Shown piece by piece: positions 1 to 8,530 of a stretch of DNA of 64,000 bases (its first letter is position 1; every line of letters begins with the position of its first letter). Source of the stretch: Koleobacter methoxysyntrophicus. Its GTDB lineage: Bacteria; Bacillota; Thermosediminibacteria; Koleobacterales; Koleobacteraceae. The stretch covers positions 2,864,888 through 2,928,887 of the forward strand of contig NZ_CP059066.1 in NCBI RefSeq assembly GCF_017301615.1. The letters run 5' to 3'. The translations under genes and the position numbers were made by a program. The notes beneath the pieces were generated by a model. It ran no database searches. It saw only the letters and a list, made by a program, of their open reading frames with translations, and was not told where the DNA came from.

Positions 1-732
1 TTCTTCAATAACCACTTCTACAAGGTCATTTAATTTAATTACAGGCATCTTTAGAACGAAGATTTCTCCTCCCTGAGCCCTCTTAGCCGCTTCTAGGGTA
101 AGGTCAACAGCCTGGGAAATAGTCATCATAAAGCGGGTCATTTCCCCATTGGTTATGGTTACTTCTTTTTTCTCCCTTATCTGCCTTTCGAATAAGGGAA
201 TAACAGATCCCCTTGAACCTATTACATTTCCGAATCTTACGGCTGTAAAAACCGTCTTTTTGTTCCCTTTATAATAATCCGCTGCTGATATTAACCGTTC
301 CGCAAGTAATTTCGTGGCACCCATCGTGTTGGTAGGACTGATTGCCTTATCAGTACTGGTATAAATAACTTTTTCAACCTCACAATTCAAAGCAGCTTCG
401 ATCACATTTTGGGTTCCCAGTACATTCGTTTTTACGGCTTCAAAGGGATTATATTCACATGCCGGTACATGTTTTAAAGCGGCTGTATTGAATACAATAT
501 CTATGTCTTCCATTGCCCGTAATAATCTTTTGTAATCCCTTACATCCCCCAGTAAAAAACGTATATTGGAATAATTAGATAATTCCCACTGCATCTCATA
601 CTGCTTAGCTTCATCCCTGCTGAAAACCCTTATAACTTCAGGATTAAACTTAATGAGCTTTCTTATAATAACCCTCCCGAGGGAGCCCGTTCCTCCTATG
701 ACAAGGATTTTCTTTCCTTTGAAAAAATCCAA
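1..732 (-). CDS. pseB: PseB/FlaA1-type UDP-N-acetylglucosamine 4,6-dehydratase (3' end outside window)
   Basis: Read from the sequence: an open frame starts at a TTG at 732-730 behind GGGGAGAGG and runs off the window edge without a stop (244 codons seen). The N-terminus has a Rossmann nucleotide-binding motif, GGTGSLG, and later segments such as NTAALKHVP, STDKA, the GATKLLAE segment and AVRFGNVIGSRGSVIP are characteristic of the extended-SDR family that oxidises and dehydrates UDP-GlcNAc. Family knowledge: PseB makes the first intermediate of pseudaminic (or legionaminic-type) acid, the sugar put on flagellin. It follows the Maf glycosyltransferase genes by 26 bp, which supports a role in flagellin glycosylation. 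Alternative: a CapD/FlaA1-like enzyme for another surface glycan. Confidence 0.85.
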   Translation of the reverse strand, partial: MDFFKGKKILVIGGTGSLGRVIIRKLIKFNPEVIRVFSRDEAKQYEMQWELSNYSNIRFLLGDVRDYKRLLRAMEDIDIVFNTAALKHVPACEYNPFEAVKTNVLGTQNVIEAALNCEVEKVIYTSTDKAISPTNTMGATKLLAERLISAADYYKGNKKTVFTAVRFGNVIGSRGSVIPLFERQIREKKEVTITNGEMTRFMMTISQAVDLTLEAAKRAQGGEIFVLKMPVIKLNDLVEVVIEE

Positions 733-758
733 TTCCTCTCCCCCTTTCCCTCAGAGAA

Positions 759-1256
759 TTAATCTATCTTTTCCAGCGCCGATCTGATTAATCTCGATAC
801 ATATTCACATTTCTGGGAAATGCCATAATATAGTACCTGAGAACGCCTTGATATTCTTAATCCCTTTTCTTTTTCCGTTTCGTCTTCCTTCGCCTCCGCT
901 AAGGCACCGGTCATAACATCCTTTATTATAGGCATAATTATTACGCCAATCAAAGCCATTTCCTTGGTTTTATCCCGGATTATCTTATCAAGTTTATCCA
1001 ATTTCTTTATTATACGGTCTACTTTTGACTTGTTCCCGTTAGAATTATATAATTCATACAAATCATCACTGTACTTTTTTGCCTTGTCACACTTAACCTT
1101 AATGTATTCAAGGACATCAGCAGCCTTTTCCATATCTATTTTAAAATCTGTAAAATCCATCTTGTTTTTATTCCAACTGCTGATAATTGAATCTATAATT
1201 TCTTTAACAGGTAAAGCTTCTTTACAATAGGTGCTCAATACCTGTTTTAATGTCAT
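759..1256 (-). pseudogene. C-terminal part of Maf glycosyltransferase, separated by a frameshift
   Basis: This 165-codon frame is helical and charged with no domain of its own that I recognise. It begins MTLKQVL, the position where Maf proteins normally continue after their ATEGGAKI.GT motif. Adding one G to the G6 tract (C run at 1280-1285 on the plus strand) makes the upstream Maf frame read ATEGGAKISGTRIMTLKQVL and enter this frame exactly. The repaired protein would be 606 residues, close to the usual ~600 for the family. I therefore read it as the displaced 3' part of the gene at 1256-2578, not an independent gene. It could still be translated from its own ATG at 1256, which overlaps the upstream stop. 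Confidence 0.75.
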
Positions 1257-2578
1257 TATCCTGGTACCTGAGATCTTTGCCCCCCTTCAGTAGCATTGAT
1301 AAATTCTATATTGGGATATTTTTCTATCTCCCGCTCAAACCAGGTTAAAAATGATAATAAGACTCTATCTGTATATACGGGTTTTCCATCTATGCCTTCT
1401 ACTTCAATTAGTTCTTTACTTTTATCTACCGATTTATTTTTATGGGCAGTCCCCGATGCATGGGTAACCCCGTTTTTATATGCCAGGTCCTGACCCACAA
1501 ATATTATGGGGTTACCCCCTATTTTAACGGCCAAGCTAAATGCTGTATTAGCAACCGATCCTCCTACGCTTAATGTGCCGAAATCCCTATTCAGCTTTTT
1601 TTGTATTACCTCGGTTAACGGAGACGCCTGAAATGTTACTTTTTTACCTTTATAAACCTTCAATATATCGGGATATATCATAGGTTCAAATACCAGTAGA
1701 GCTTCAAAATTATCTATGCCGTCAAAATGCCAAAAGTTAGGTTCTCCACCATCCACACTAACAATAAAATCAGGGATAATACCTTCCTTAAGCAAAGCCT
1801 TAATGGCTGAACCGGCACAAATAATAACCGCCTTGCCTTTAGCTTCTTTTAAGTAGCGAATATTTTTATCAAGGGATGGCCCTGCTGCTACAATAATAAT
1901 CGGAAACCCCTTCATACAATCAAAGAAATATTTAACGGGGGTAGATTTTACGGTAAAGGGTAGATTCTCAAAGAAATTGTCGGTCCATTTTTGTGAAAAG
2001 AAAATCACTGTATTTCTATTGATAATTTCATTGTTAATAAATCTGAACAGTTTTTCTACCACCCTACCATAGTAATCCTCAAATACCCTCTGTATAGGCT
2101 TAAACTCTACAAGTTTTATCTTTTCAAGGTCAAACATGCCGATCAAATTTCCTAAACTGTTAAAAATAACATTTAAGCTGCTGTCAGCCACAAATATGTA
2201 CCTCTTGTCCCTTTTTATTCCGTTTAACTCTTTAAAATTCACAACAAAATGAGCTATTTCTTCAGGCTCTATAACTATAACTCGGTTCCCTTCTTTTAAT
2301 TTTTTATTCAAAGCTGTCAGGTGATAACCGAGACCACATCCAAGGACGATAAATATCTCATCACCCTTTACAGAAATTCTGTCGGCCCAATTTTCTCCTT
2401 CTCTTACAGGGTCATAATAACTGTGTAAAAAAAAACGTTGACCTCTTCGATTATATACAAGGGTATCCATGCCTGTTTTGCCTTTTATTATTTCGATTTT
2501 ACAGCCTTGAACATTTTTGTGACTGTGGTTTTTTATGCTTTCATCGGTGGGGCTTATTCTTAAGGCTCTTACATCCAA
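1256..2578 (-). pseudogene. Maf/MptE-like (DUF115) flagellin glycosyltransferase, frameshifted 3' end
   Basis: Motility-associated factor family: the central MptE-like domain contains IVLGCGLGYHL, IIVAAGPSLDKNI, FIVSVDGGEPN and GGSVANTAFSLAVKIGGNPIIFVGQDLAY. These proteins transfer nonulosonic acids onto flagellin. I chose the TTG at 2578-2576 because AAGGAAAGG lies just upstream; a GTG at 2629 also keeps frame but has no Shine-Dalgarno. The frame overlaps the end of the upstream maf paralogue by 38 bp. It ends ATEGGQRSQVPG then stop, while family members continue ATEGGAKI.G; a one-base change in the G6 run restores this. It is therefore either an assembly error, a true null, or the off state of a slippable tract. 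Confidence 0.8.
1280..1285 (-). repeat. G6 homopolymer (coding strand) at the Maf frameshift
   Basis: Six C on the plus strand, six G in the coding sense, inside the conserved ATEGG motif of the Maf gene. With seven G the gene is 606 codons and matches the family; with six it stops after 440. The tract is short for classical phase variation but is the only place where a one-base change restores the full protein. Confidence 0.7.
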
Positions 2579-3935
2579 TTTCCTTTCCTTCTTTCTTATA
2601 AAAATTTTGTAAAATATGCAGCAAATCACTGAAGGGCAAATATCGAGCTCCCTTTATATATGCACCATTTCGGGCAGTATTGATAAAGGTTATTCTCTTT
2701 TCCTTTTCTATCCTCTTTTGTATCCATTCATGGTAAATTTTCAAATTAAGAAATGTAGGTATAATATTACCCTCATTACTTTTTACAAAGTATTTGAATG
2801 AATCAACTTTTTTATTTCCGTGAACAGTATCTTTAGCATGGGTTTTACTATTAAAAAAACCCAGGTCAACCCCTGTAAATATTATAGGATTACATCCCAT
2901 TTTTATAGCAATATCCAGAGCTGTTGTTATAACAGAACCTCCAGTTTCTATTAGATTCCTGCCGAGTTTTGCAGCCATATATTCGCTTTCTTTAAAGCCT
3001 TCCTGTAATGCCAGAATTTTAGGTCCTCTATATTCTATTACCTTCCAGTAAGTAGTAGGCAAAAATATCAACGGAGATTCTAAATTTTCAGTTCTTATCT
3101 GTTCAAAAACAATAGGCTGAGGATCTGTTATAATGATCATACTAGGAATTACTCCACTTTTAACCAAAGGTTTAACAGCAGTTCCTACGGAAAAAATAAT
3201 TGCATAATTTGAAGCTTTTTTAAGATATTGTATATCTTCATCAAGGGATGGGCCCGCTCCTACGAGTATTATCGGTACATTACGGTATTTACCAAAATAG
3301 TCTTCTATTTTTTCGAAGTCCTGGTAGTGCATCATGACTTTCTCAAAATTGTCATACATTAAAGGCAGGAATCTGTCTATTGAACCCTTTTTCATAAGGA
3401 ATTTTTTAAGGAGATCTTTTATTTCATGGTATTCAGATGGTAAAATCTCCATTGAAGGTCTATGAATTAACAGGTTTGATATTATAGACAGATACTTTAC
3501 AAGTTTGGAAGAAAATACCCTGCTATCCTGACACAGCACTAACTCAAACCTTGGATCTTTAAAAATTTCACTGAAATCAATATTTTCAATCGCTTTATAG
3601 AAAACATCGTTATTCCCTTCAAATACTATTATTTTTCTGTCTTTCACTATTTGCAAAACCCTTTTAACATGATATCCCATGGCGAAACCTATTATTAAGA
3701 CATCTTCATCCTGCTTTATATTGCTGGCTTGAATTAATCTTTCAGCCTCCTTTAAGGGATTATACTTGCTATGGAGAAATTTTCCCGAAACCTCAATGGT
3801 TTTTTCCCCTGTAGGAGTTAAACTAATATACAGTTTTCTATCGTGTTTAATCCGTGGGGCTCCGCTTATAAAACCACGCTTTTTTAGAATTTCAATATTC
3901 ACTTTAAAAATCTCATTTTTATCGGTAGTGCTCAA
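2541..3935 (-). CDS. Maf/MptE-like (DUF115) flagellin glycosyltransferase, short form
   Basis: 464 residues. The N-terminal Rossmann-like part has VLIIGFAMGYHVKRVL; the MptE-like core has PIILVGAGPSLDEDIQYL, SVGTAVKPLVKSGVIPS and GGSVITTALDIAIKMGCNPIIFTGVDLGF. It ends soon after INTARNGAYIKG, the equivalent of the ATEGGAKI.G motif, so it lacks the long helical C-terminus of the neighbouring paralogue. The start is a TTG that overlaps the TGA of the winged-helix gene (TTGA), which implies translational coupling. Placement between fliD and a PseB-like gene fits a flagellin-modifying role. Tandem maf paralogues are common; whether the two have different sugar or site preferences cannot be told here. 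Confidence 0.85.
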   Translation of the reverse strand: MSTTDKNEIFKVNIEILKKRGFISGAPRIKHDRKLYISLTPTGEKTIEVSGKFLHSKYNPLKEAERLIQASNIKQDEDVLIIGFAMGYHVKRVLQIVKDRKIIVFEGNNDVFYKAIENIDFSEIFKDPRFELVLCQDSRVFSSKLVKYLSIISNLLIHRPSMEILPSEYHEIKDLLKKFLMKKGSIDRFLPLMYDNFEKVMMHYQDFEKIEDYFGKYRNVPIILVGAGPSLDEDIQYLKKASNYAIIFSVGTAVKPLVKSGVIPSMIIITDPQPIVFEQIRTENLESPLIFLPTTYWKVIEYRGPKILALQEGFKESEYMAAKLGRNLIETGGSVITTALDIAIKMGCNPIIFTGVDLGFFNSKTHAKDTVHGNKKVDSFKYFVKSNEGNIIPTFLNLKIYHEWIQKRIEKEKRITFINTARNGAYIKGARYLPFSDLLHILQNFYKKEGKEIGCKSLKNKPHR

Positions 3936-4720
3936 TTATTTTTTTCCCCTTCCAAGAAATTTTCTATAGCAATTCGAGATTTATTTAAAAAGGGACAGAT
4001 TTCGTATTCCAGTATATCGCTAATTAAAACCATATCCTGGTTTTCCCATGCATTTAATAGTTCTCTTAATTTGGAATTATACTCCTCGGAATGTTTTTCT
4101 CCTTTAACTACCCATCTGTCAATGTGTGTTAAGATTGTCCCAAACCATTCTAATCCATCGATAGAAGTAATAAAGAGGGAAATGGCTTCACCATCTTCAC
4201 CCTTTTGAATTAATTCACTTACCTGTTTCAGGCCGTTTTCCAATCTCGGTAGATATTCCACAGCCGTTTCCATACTTTCTAAAATTAATTCCTCGGGGGT
4301 CTGGGTTTCTATCTCTATTATTGCATCTGCTTTTTTTAGTTCTTCCTGCAAATTTACACTATCATACGGTAAACCGTTTATTTTCATTTCTTTAATTATC
4401 TTGTTAGATGTTATAACAAATTTCTCTAATTCATTAAAGGCTTTACTAATATCATTTGAATATCCTTTCTTATATTCCTTTCCATCGATAAAAACCTTCA
4501 TTTTTTTCCACCTCTGATTTAGAAAATAACCGCCTCCAGGACCTCTCCTTACTGAAATTAATTTGGATTCGAGCAAATCTTTTACCTGCTCCCTTATGTA
4601 AGATGGAGAAACCCTTAAGGTTTCCCCTAATTCCCTTGAATTAACAGGTCTTGCATAATCTGCATCACATTTAACTAAAATATTAACTATCTCCTGCTGA
4701 AGAGAAGTTAGCTTTTTCAA
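3932..4720 (-). CDS. Winged-helix protein with helical C-terminal domain, in the fliS/fliT position
   Basis: 262 residues. Residues ~1-70 form a winged helix (LTSLQQEIVNILVKC, then RELGETLRVSPSYIREQVKDLLESKLI, then a wing RRGPGGGYF), like Rrf2/FadR-type DNA-binding domains. The remaining ~190 residues are predicted helical and acidic, ending in a segment with LLNAWENQDMVLISDILEYEI that I cannot assign to a named family. The gene lies 69 bp after fliD and overlaps the first maf gene by 4 bp, so it is in the glycosylation operon. In related genomes fliS and fliT occupy this place and neither is present. It may regulate the module or act as a flagellin/FliD-associated factor; this is inference only. 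Confidence 0.7.
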   Translation of the reverse strand: MKKLTSLQQEIVNILVKCDADYARPVNSRELGETLRVSPSYIREQVKDLLESKLISVRRGPGGGYFLNQRWKKMKVFIDGKEYKKGYSNDISKAFNELEKFVITSNKIIKEMKINGLPYDSVNLQEELKKADAIIEIETQTPEELILESMETAVEYLPRLENGLKQVSELIQKGEDGEAISLFITSIDGLEWFGTILTHIDRWVVKGEKHSEEYNSKLRELLNAWENQDMVLISDILEYEICPFLNKSRIAIENFLEGEKNN

Positions 4721-4789
4721 AAATCCTCAGCACCTTTCCCTTTAGTGACATTAGTAGACATTTAAATTTAAAAAAATTATACATTTAGG

Positions 4790-6172
4790 CTATACCATAA
4801 ACATATTAGCTATTTGAGCACTTAACCAGGTCCCCTGATTCTGCATAGCAGATATAGCTCTTTCCATTTCGGTAAATTTTCTCCACAAATTTGCTTCAAA
4901 TTGATCTAAACGTCTTTCTGCGCTTTCTATCTGTTCATCAAAATCTTTTATTATATTATCAAAGCTTTCGGTTTTACTTGCGATCATACCCGTAGTGCTG
5001 CTTGTAAGGTAATACAGGTGGTCATTAATTTGTTCTGAAATACCTACATCTGTCCTGACAAAAAGGTTTTCTACATCAAGGGCATTATTCTTAAGAGCTT
5101 CCTTTAATTTGCTCTCATCAACAACGAGCTTACCCGATTTACCGAAATCTTCGTTAGTTGTAGTTATCCCTATCTCAGCCAAAGAATCGTATTCTTCCTG
5201 TCCCGAAACCGTACTGGATATAATCCTTCTTAGCTTGTCCTTAATGGCCGCTAAACTGTAATCACCTCTAAGCAATCCGATCTTTTTCTCACTATCTGTT
5301 TCGGGGTCCTCAACCGGTTTTTCGGAAAGTCTTGTATTTATCAGGTCGAGGGTGCTGTTATACTGGTTAACAAAATCCTGGATTTTCTTGTAAGCAGCAT
5401 CTACATCATTGTTTACTTCTAGAGTCGCCGTCCCTGTAGCTGTTAGGTTTAATGTAACCCCGCTTATAACATCATCTATTCCTGTATTTGAGGAACGGAT
5501 AATTTCAAGGCCGTCAACATAGAACAATGCATCTTTTGCAGCTTGGAGCTCATTTTGAATCACACCGGTTCCATCGATAACACCTATAGTCTCGAGTACA
5601 TTACCGCTTATATCGCTGAAGGTCATCTCGGTGCTGCCTGTTTCATCCCTTTTTATAACCAGGGTATTGTCGATGATTGAGGCGGTGACATCTAAATCAT
5701 TGCCTTCTCCATCTTTAGCAGAATTAATAGAATCCCTTATATCTGCCAGAGTAGCGTTATCTCCAACACTAATGTCAACTGTAATGGTTCCATCTGATAT
5801 CCTAAAGGTTCCCGCTGATACAACCCCTATTTCGCTCTCTTTCTTACTCGCAACCTTATGAGCCTGAGCAAGGGTATTAACCGTTATTTCATAGATGGCA
5901 TTGACAGCATTGGTTTCAGCAGTAGCCGTAAGTATTTCTTCGTTGCTGGATACAGCTGTTTTGCCCGTTAGGCTGTGGAGGGAACGCAGTTCATCGTTCT
6001 TTGTTTTTAATGCAAGGAGGCTCGTATTTATTTCATTCCAGAGTTCTTTCCTGAATTCATAAGTCTTCTGTCGATTTTCCAGTATTGTTATAGGCTGTCT
6101 TTCAATGGCAACCAGTTGACTTATAAGGGTTTCTGTATCAAGACCTGTTACCAGCCCGCTGAGTCTATACAT
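4790..6172 (-). CDS. fliD: Flagellar cap protein FliD (hook-associated protein 2)
   Basis: 460 residues. The N-terminal FliD_N domain begins with GLVTGLDTETLISQLVAIE (residues ~6-24), the hallmark of the family, and the C-terminal coiled coil (from ~390) ends in MERAISAMQNQGTWLSAQ. FliD forms the filament cap under which secreted flagellin folds and polymerises. ATG start with GGAGGTG upstream. It follows flaG by 12 bp in the hag-flaG-fliD arrangement. Normal length for Firmicutes FliD (~450-500). No fliS (flagellin chaperone) or fliT follows. Confidence 0.95.
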   Translation of the reverse strand: MYRLSGLVTGLDTETLISQLVAIERQPITILENRQKTYEFRKELWNEINTSLLALKTKNDELRSLHSLTGKTAVSSNEEILTATAETNAVNAIYEITVNTLAQAHKVASKKESEIGVVSAGTFRISDGTITVDISVGDNATLADIRDSINSAKDGEGNDLDVTASIIDNTLVIKRDETGSTEMTFSDISGNVLETIGVIDGTGVIQNELQAAKDALFYVDGLEIIRSSNTGIDDVISGVTLNLTATGTATLEVNNDVDAAYKKIQDFVNQYNSTLDLINTRLSEKPVEDPETDSEKKIGLLRGDYSLAAIKDKLRRIISSTVSGQEEYDSLAEIGITTTNEDFGKSGKLVVDESKLKEALKNNALDVENLFVRTDVGISEQINDHLYYLTSSTTGMIASKTESFDNIIKDFDEQIESAERRLDQFEANLWRKFTEMERAISAMQNQGTWLSAQIANMFMV

Positions 6173-6184
6173 TGTAACACCTCC

Positions 6185-6580
6185 TTACCTCTTTTCATCT
6201 ATCACTAAACCGACCATTTCATGAATTTTTGCCGATATCTCAAGCATTTCTTCCGGTGGAATTTCTCTTATTACTTTATCATTTTCAAGATCTATAACCT
6301 GTACAAATATTCTGCCAGAGTCTTTATGGACATCGAAATGTATTCTTTTATCAAATATCCTTATAGATTCGTTCATTTGCATTATAGCTTTTTTTAGCTT
6401 CTCTTCACTTATTTCCTTTTTTTCTTCTTTAATAATGTTTACCCCGGTTTGTTCTTGTTTGTTTTCAATATTTCCATTACCTTTTTCTATATAATTTTCC
6501 ATTAATGGTGTTTTTGTGTTATTTTCCACTTTTTGTGTTTTGACGATACTGTCAACCGAAAGCCCTTCTACCTTCATCAT
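6185..6580 (-). CDS. flaG: FlaG family flagellar protein
   Basis: 131 residues from the ATGATG at 6580 behind GAAGGAAGG; an upstream in-frame ATG at 6613 has no ribosome site. The N-terminal half is polar and disordered; the C-terminal FlaG domain has IRIFDKRIHFDVHKDSGRIFVQVIDLENDKVIREIPPEEML, shown here only as its ends: start IRIFDKRI and finish IREIPPEEML. FlaG proteins (YvyC in Bacillus) influence filament length and sit between flagellin and fliD as here. Co-transcribed with fliD; separated from hag by a terminator, so probably expressed by read-through. Confidence 0.9.
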   Translation of the reverse strand: MMKVEGLSVDSIVKTQKVENNTKTPLMENYIEKGNGNIENKQEQTGVNIIKEEKKEISEEKLKKAIMQMNESIRIFDKRIHFDVHKDSGRIFVQVIDLENDKVIREIPPEEMLEISAKIHEMVGLVIDEKR

Positions 6581-6634
6581 CTCACCTTCCTTCTGCGTGA
6601 AGGTATAAAACATAATAAAAAGTTGTATATAGAA

Positions 6635-6667
6635 TTAGCCGGCCGACCGGTGAAGTCAGCCGGCTAA
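6635..6667 (-). terminator. Hairpin downstream of flagellin gene
   Basis: Nine-base inverted repeat TTAGCCGGC (6635-6643) / GCCGGCTAA (6659-6667) directly after the flagellin stop. On the minus strand it is followed by TTCTATATACAAC rather than a clean U run, so termination is probably partial, allowing high flagellin and lower flaG-fliD expression. A second palindrome, GGCTAATTATTAGCC at 6663-6677, overlaps the stop codon. Confidence 0.65.
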
Positions 6668-6670
6668 TTA

Positions 6671-7513
6671 TTAGCCAAGAAGCTGTAGGACTGATTGAGG
6701 TTTCATATTTGCTTGAGCAAGCATCGCAGTACCAGCCTGGATTAATACCTGATCCCTGGTAAAGTTCATCATTTCAGCAGCCATATCAACATCTCTGATA
6801 CGGGATTCTGCCGCTGTCAGATTCTCAGCAGCCGTCTGCAGGTTGGTAATAGTATGTTCAAGCCTGTTTTGAATTGCACCCAGTTTAGATCTCTCTTCGG
6901 AAACCGTTCCTAGTGCGGCATCTACAGTACCTATCAATGCATTAGCTGCTGACCTTTGAGCCCCTGCTGACCCGGCACCACTGCCTATCGTAATTGCAGT
7001 CTGGGTTATTCCTAATGCCGTTGCAGTCATAGTCCCTATTGTCACTGTTATGGTTTGATTGGCGTTTGCCCCGATATGGAATACAGCACCGTTAAAGGCT
7101 CCATTCAAGAGCTTTCTCGTGTTGAACTCTGTCTGACTTGCAATTCTAGATAGTTCTGTTTTTAGCTGCTCCAGCTCTGCCTGGATCTTGTTGCGGTCAG
7201 CAGTCATATTGGAATCACTGGCAGCCTGAACTGCTAATTCTCTCATCCTCTGCAGGATGCTCTGGCTTTCATTTAATGCACCTTCAGCTGTTTGAATCAG
7301 CGAAATAGCATCCTGCGCATTCCTCGTAGCCTGGTTTAATCCCCTGATCTGAGCTCTCATCTTTTCAGAAATTGCAAGACCTGCAGCATCATCCCCTGCC
7401 CTGTTTATCCTGAGACCTGACGACAGCCTCTCCAGGGATTTATTCATGCTTTCGTTTGTTTTGTTCAGCCTGTTATAAGAAAATAATGCGCTGATATTGT
7501 GGTTAATCCTCAT
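6671..7513 (-). CDS. hag: Flagellin
   Basis: 280 residues; conserved D0/D1 N-terminus ([30 protein letters not shown]) and C-terminus ([20 protein letters not shown], ending SVLQLLG). The surface-exposed middle is short (~residues 140-200), Thr/Ser/Ala rich with [19 protein letters not shown], offering O-glycosylation targets for the Maf enzymes downstream. The leader carries a strong AAGGAGGA ribosome site, a sigma-D-like promoter and CsrA-type GGA motifs, and csrA/fliW lie immediately upstream, so control is likely as in Bacillus: FliW sequesters CsrA until flagellin is exported. Confidence 0.97.
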   Translation of the reverse strand: MRINHNISALFSYNRLNKTNESMNKSLERLSSGLRINRAGDDAAGLAISEKMRAQIRGLNQATRNAQDAISLIQTAEGALNESQSILQRMRELAVQAASDSNMTADRNKIQAELEQLKTELSRIASQTEFNTRKLLNGAFNGAVFHIGANANQTITVTIGTMTATALGITQTAITIGSGAGSAGAQRSAANALIGTVDAALGTVSEERSKLGAIQNRLEHTITNLQTAAENLTAAESRIRDVDMAAEMMNFTRDQVLIQAGTAMLAQANMKPQSVLQLLG

Positions 7514-7524
7514 TTAAATCATCC

Positions 7525-7571
7525 TCCTTGATTTTTTTATTGATATCCCTTAAGCTTCCCTGCCATAAGGG
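7525..7571 (-). promoter_or_regulatory. Probable CsrA-binding leader of hag
   Basis: On the minus strand a hairpin CCCTTA...TAAGGG (plus-strand arms 7547-7552 and 7566-7571) presents AGGGA in its 13-nt loop, and 20 nt further on the ribosome site itself reads AAGGAGGA. This pair, one ANGGA in a hairpin loop and one GGA overlapping the Shine-Dalgarno, is the arrangement known for CsrA repression of Bacillus hag. Adjacent csrA and fliW genes support it. Binding itself is inferred. Confidence 0.65.
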
Positions 7572-7652
7572 ATTTGGGGACTCCTCCAGCCGGCCGCTCT
7601 GGTTTGGTCCTCAAGGATTAATATGAGCTATTATATTGCCTTTCATTATTTT

Positions 7653-7677
7653 TTATCGGCAACATCCGTTAAATTTA
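7653..7677 (-). promoter_or_regulatory. Sigma-D (FliA-type) promoter of hag
   Basis: Minus strand: TAAA (7677-7674), 13 bases, then GCCGATAA (7660-7653), a perfect -10 for flagellar sigma factors. The spacer is one or two bases shorter than the usual 14-15. It predicts a leader of about 130 nt containing the CsrA sites. The anti-sigma gene flgM is in the same operon. Confidence 0.75.
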
Positions 7678-7763
7678 TTAGCTTTATTACGGGCGATTTC
7701 GGGTCGTTATTTGTGTTTCAGAGATTTGATTGAGATATAACTCCTTATTTTATTCTTTTATCT

Positions 7764-8015
7764 CTATTTTTCTTTCGTTTCTTTACCCTTACCGGAATAA
7801 ATATCCAACACTATGTTCAGGTCATCAGTATTTACAGCAATTGCTGCTTTGTTTTCCTTCTGAATCTCTTCATAAATTTCTTCCCTGTGTATGGTTATGT
7901 CTCTTGGGGCCTGTATCCCTATACGCACCTGGTCCCCCTGAATCTCCAAAACAGCAATCCGGATATTATCCCCTATTATTATTTTCTGACCGGATTTCCT
8001 GGTTAAAACGAGCAC
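7764..8015 (-). CDS. csrA: Carbon storage regulator CsrA
   Basis: 83 residues starting at GTG behind GAGGTG: begins LVLTRKSGQKIIIGDNI and continues IRIGIQAPRDITIHREEIYEEI-like sequence, the full CsrA fold with the conserved RNA-binding Arg in the RxxIxxHRxE region. It is an RNA-binding repressor of translation. Its gene sits between fliW and hag, and the hag leader contains matching GGA sites, so flagellin is the likely main target. FliW antagonises it. The ~15-residue tail ending KGKETKEK is a little longer than in enteric CsrA and typical of Firmicutes. Confidence 0.95.
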   Translation of the reverse strand: MLVLTRKSGQKIIIGDNIRIAVLEIQGDQVRIGIQAPRDITIHREEIYEEIQKENKAAIAVNTDDLNIVLDIYSGKGKETKEK

Positions 8016-8026
8016 ATTCTTTCACC

Positions 8027-8518
8027 TCAATCATTTACTGCTGATGGTGTCATATCTCTATTGTTCCCCTGTTCAAGGTGATTATTTGCTATGCTAGTGA
8101 ATATGTAATGCTTTATTTTATAATCCTCATTTTCTACTATAATTTGTTCTGCCTTTCGATTAAAAGGATTAAATACTATAGGGGCTTTTAGATTAACGGT
8201 CATTTTAACCGGATCCTTTGGTACAACAGCTATTACATAAAATCCCGGTTTTTCGTTTTCCTTTAATCCAAGATAATTTATTATTATATTAGGTATAACC
8301 GGAGAATAATCAGGATAAAAGGCAAAGGGATCTGCAACAACAAAAGCTATATCCTTTTCTTCCAGACTCTGCAGCCATTTGAAGGGGAAATTTTCATTTT
8401 TATGATCGATAACTGCATATTTCTTAAAATCTTCAAAACCGATTATGCCGCGATTGAAGGTTAAAATCCTATCCTTATCTACTTCCATATCACCGAAGTT
8501 TTTGGTTTTTATCCGCAT
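8027..8518 (-). CDS. fliW: Flagellar assembly factor FliW
   Basis: 163 residues. N-terminal beta-barrel features GIIGFEDFKKYAVIDH, then FKWLQSLEEKDIAFVVADPF and a C-terminal VNLKAPIVFNPFNRKAEQII, all standard for FliW. The protein binds flagellin and, when released by flagellin export, binds CsrA allosterically. It ends 11 bp before csrA, so the two are co-expressed in the usual fliW-csrA pair. ATG start; the tail after residue ~145 (HLEQGNNRDM...) is unconserved. Confidence 0.95.
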   Translation of the reverse strand: MRIKTKNFGDMEVDKDRILTFNRGIIGFEDFKKYAVIDHKNENFPFKWLQSLEEKDIAFVVADPFAFYPDYSPVIPNIIINYLGLKENEKPGFYVIAVVPKDPVKMTVNLKAPIVFNPFNRKAEQIIVENEDYKIKHYIFTSIANNHLEQGNNRDMTPSAVND

Positions 8519-8530
8519 TTCTCACTCCCC

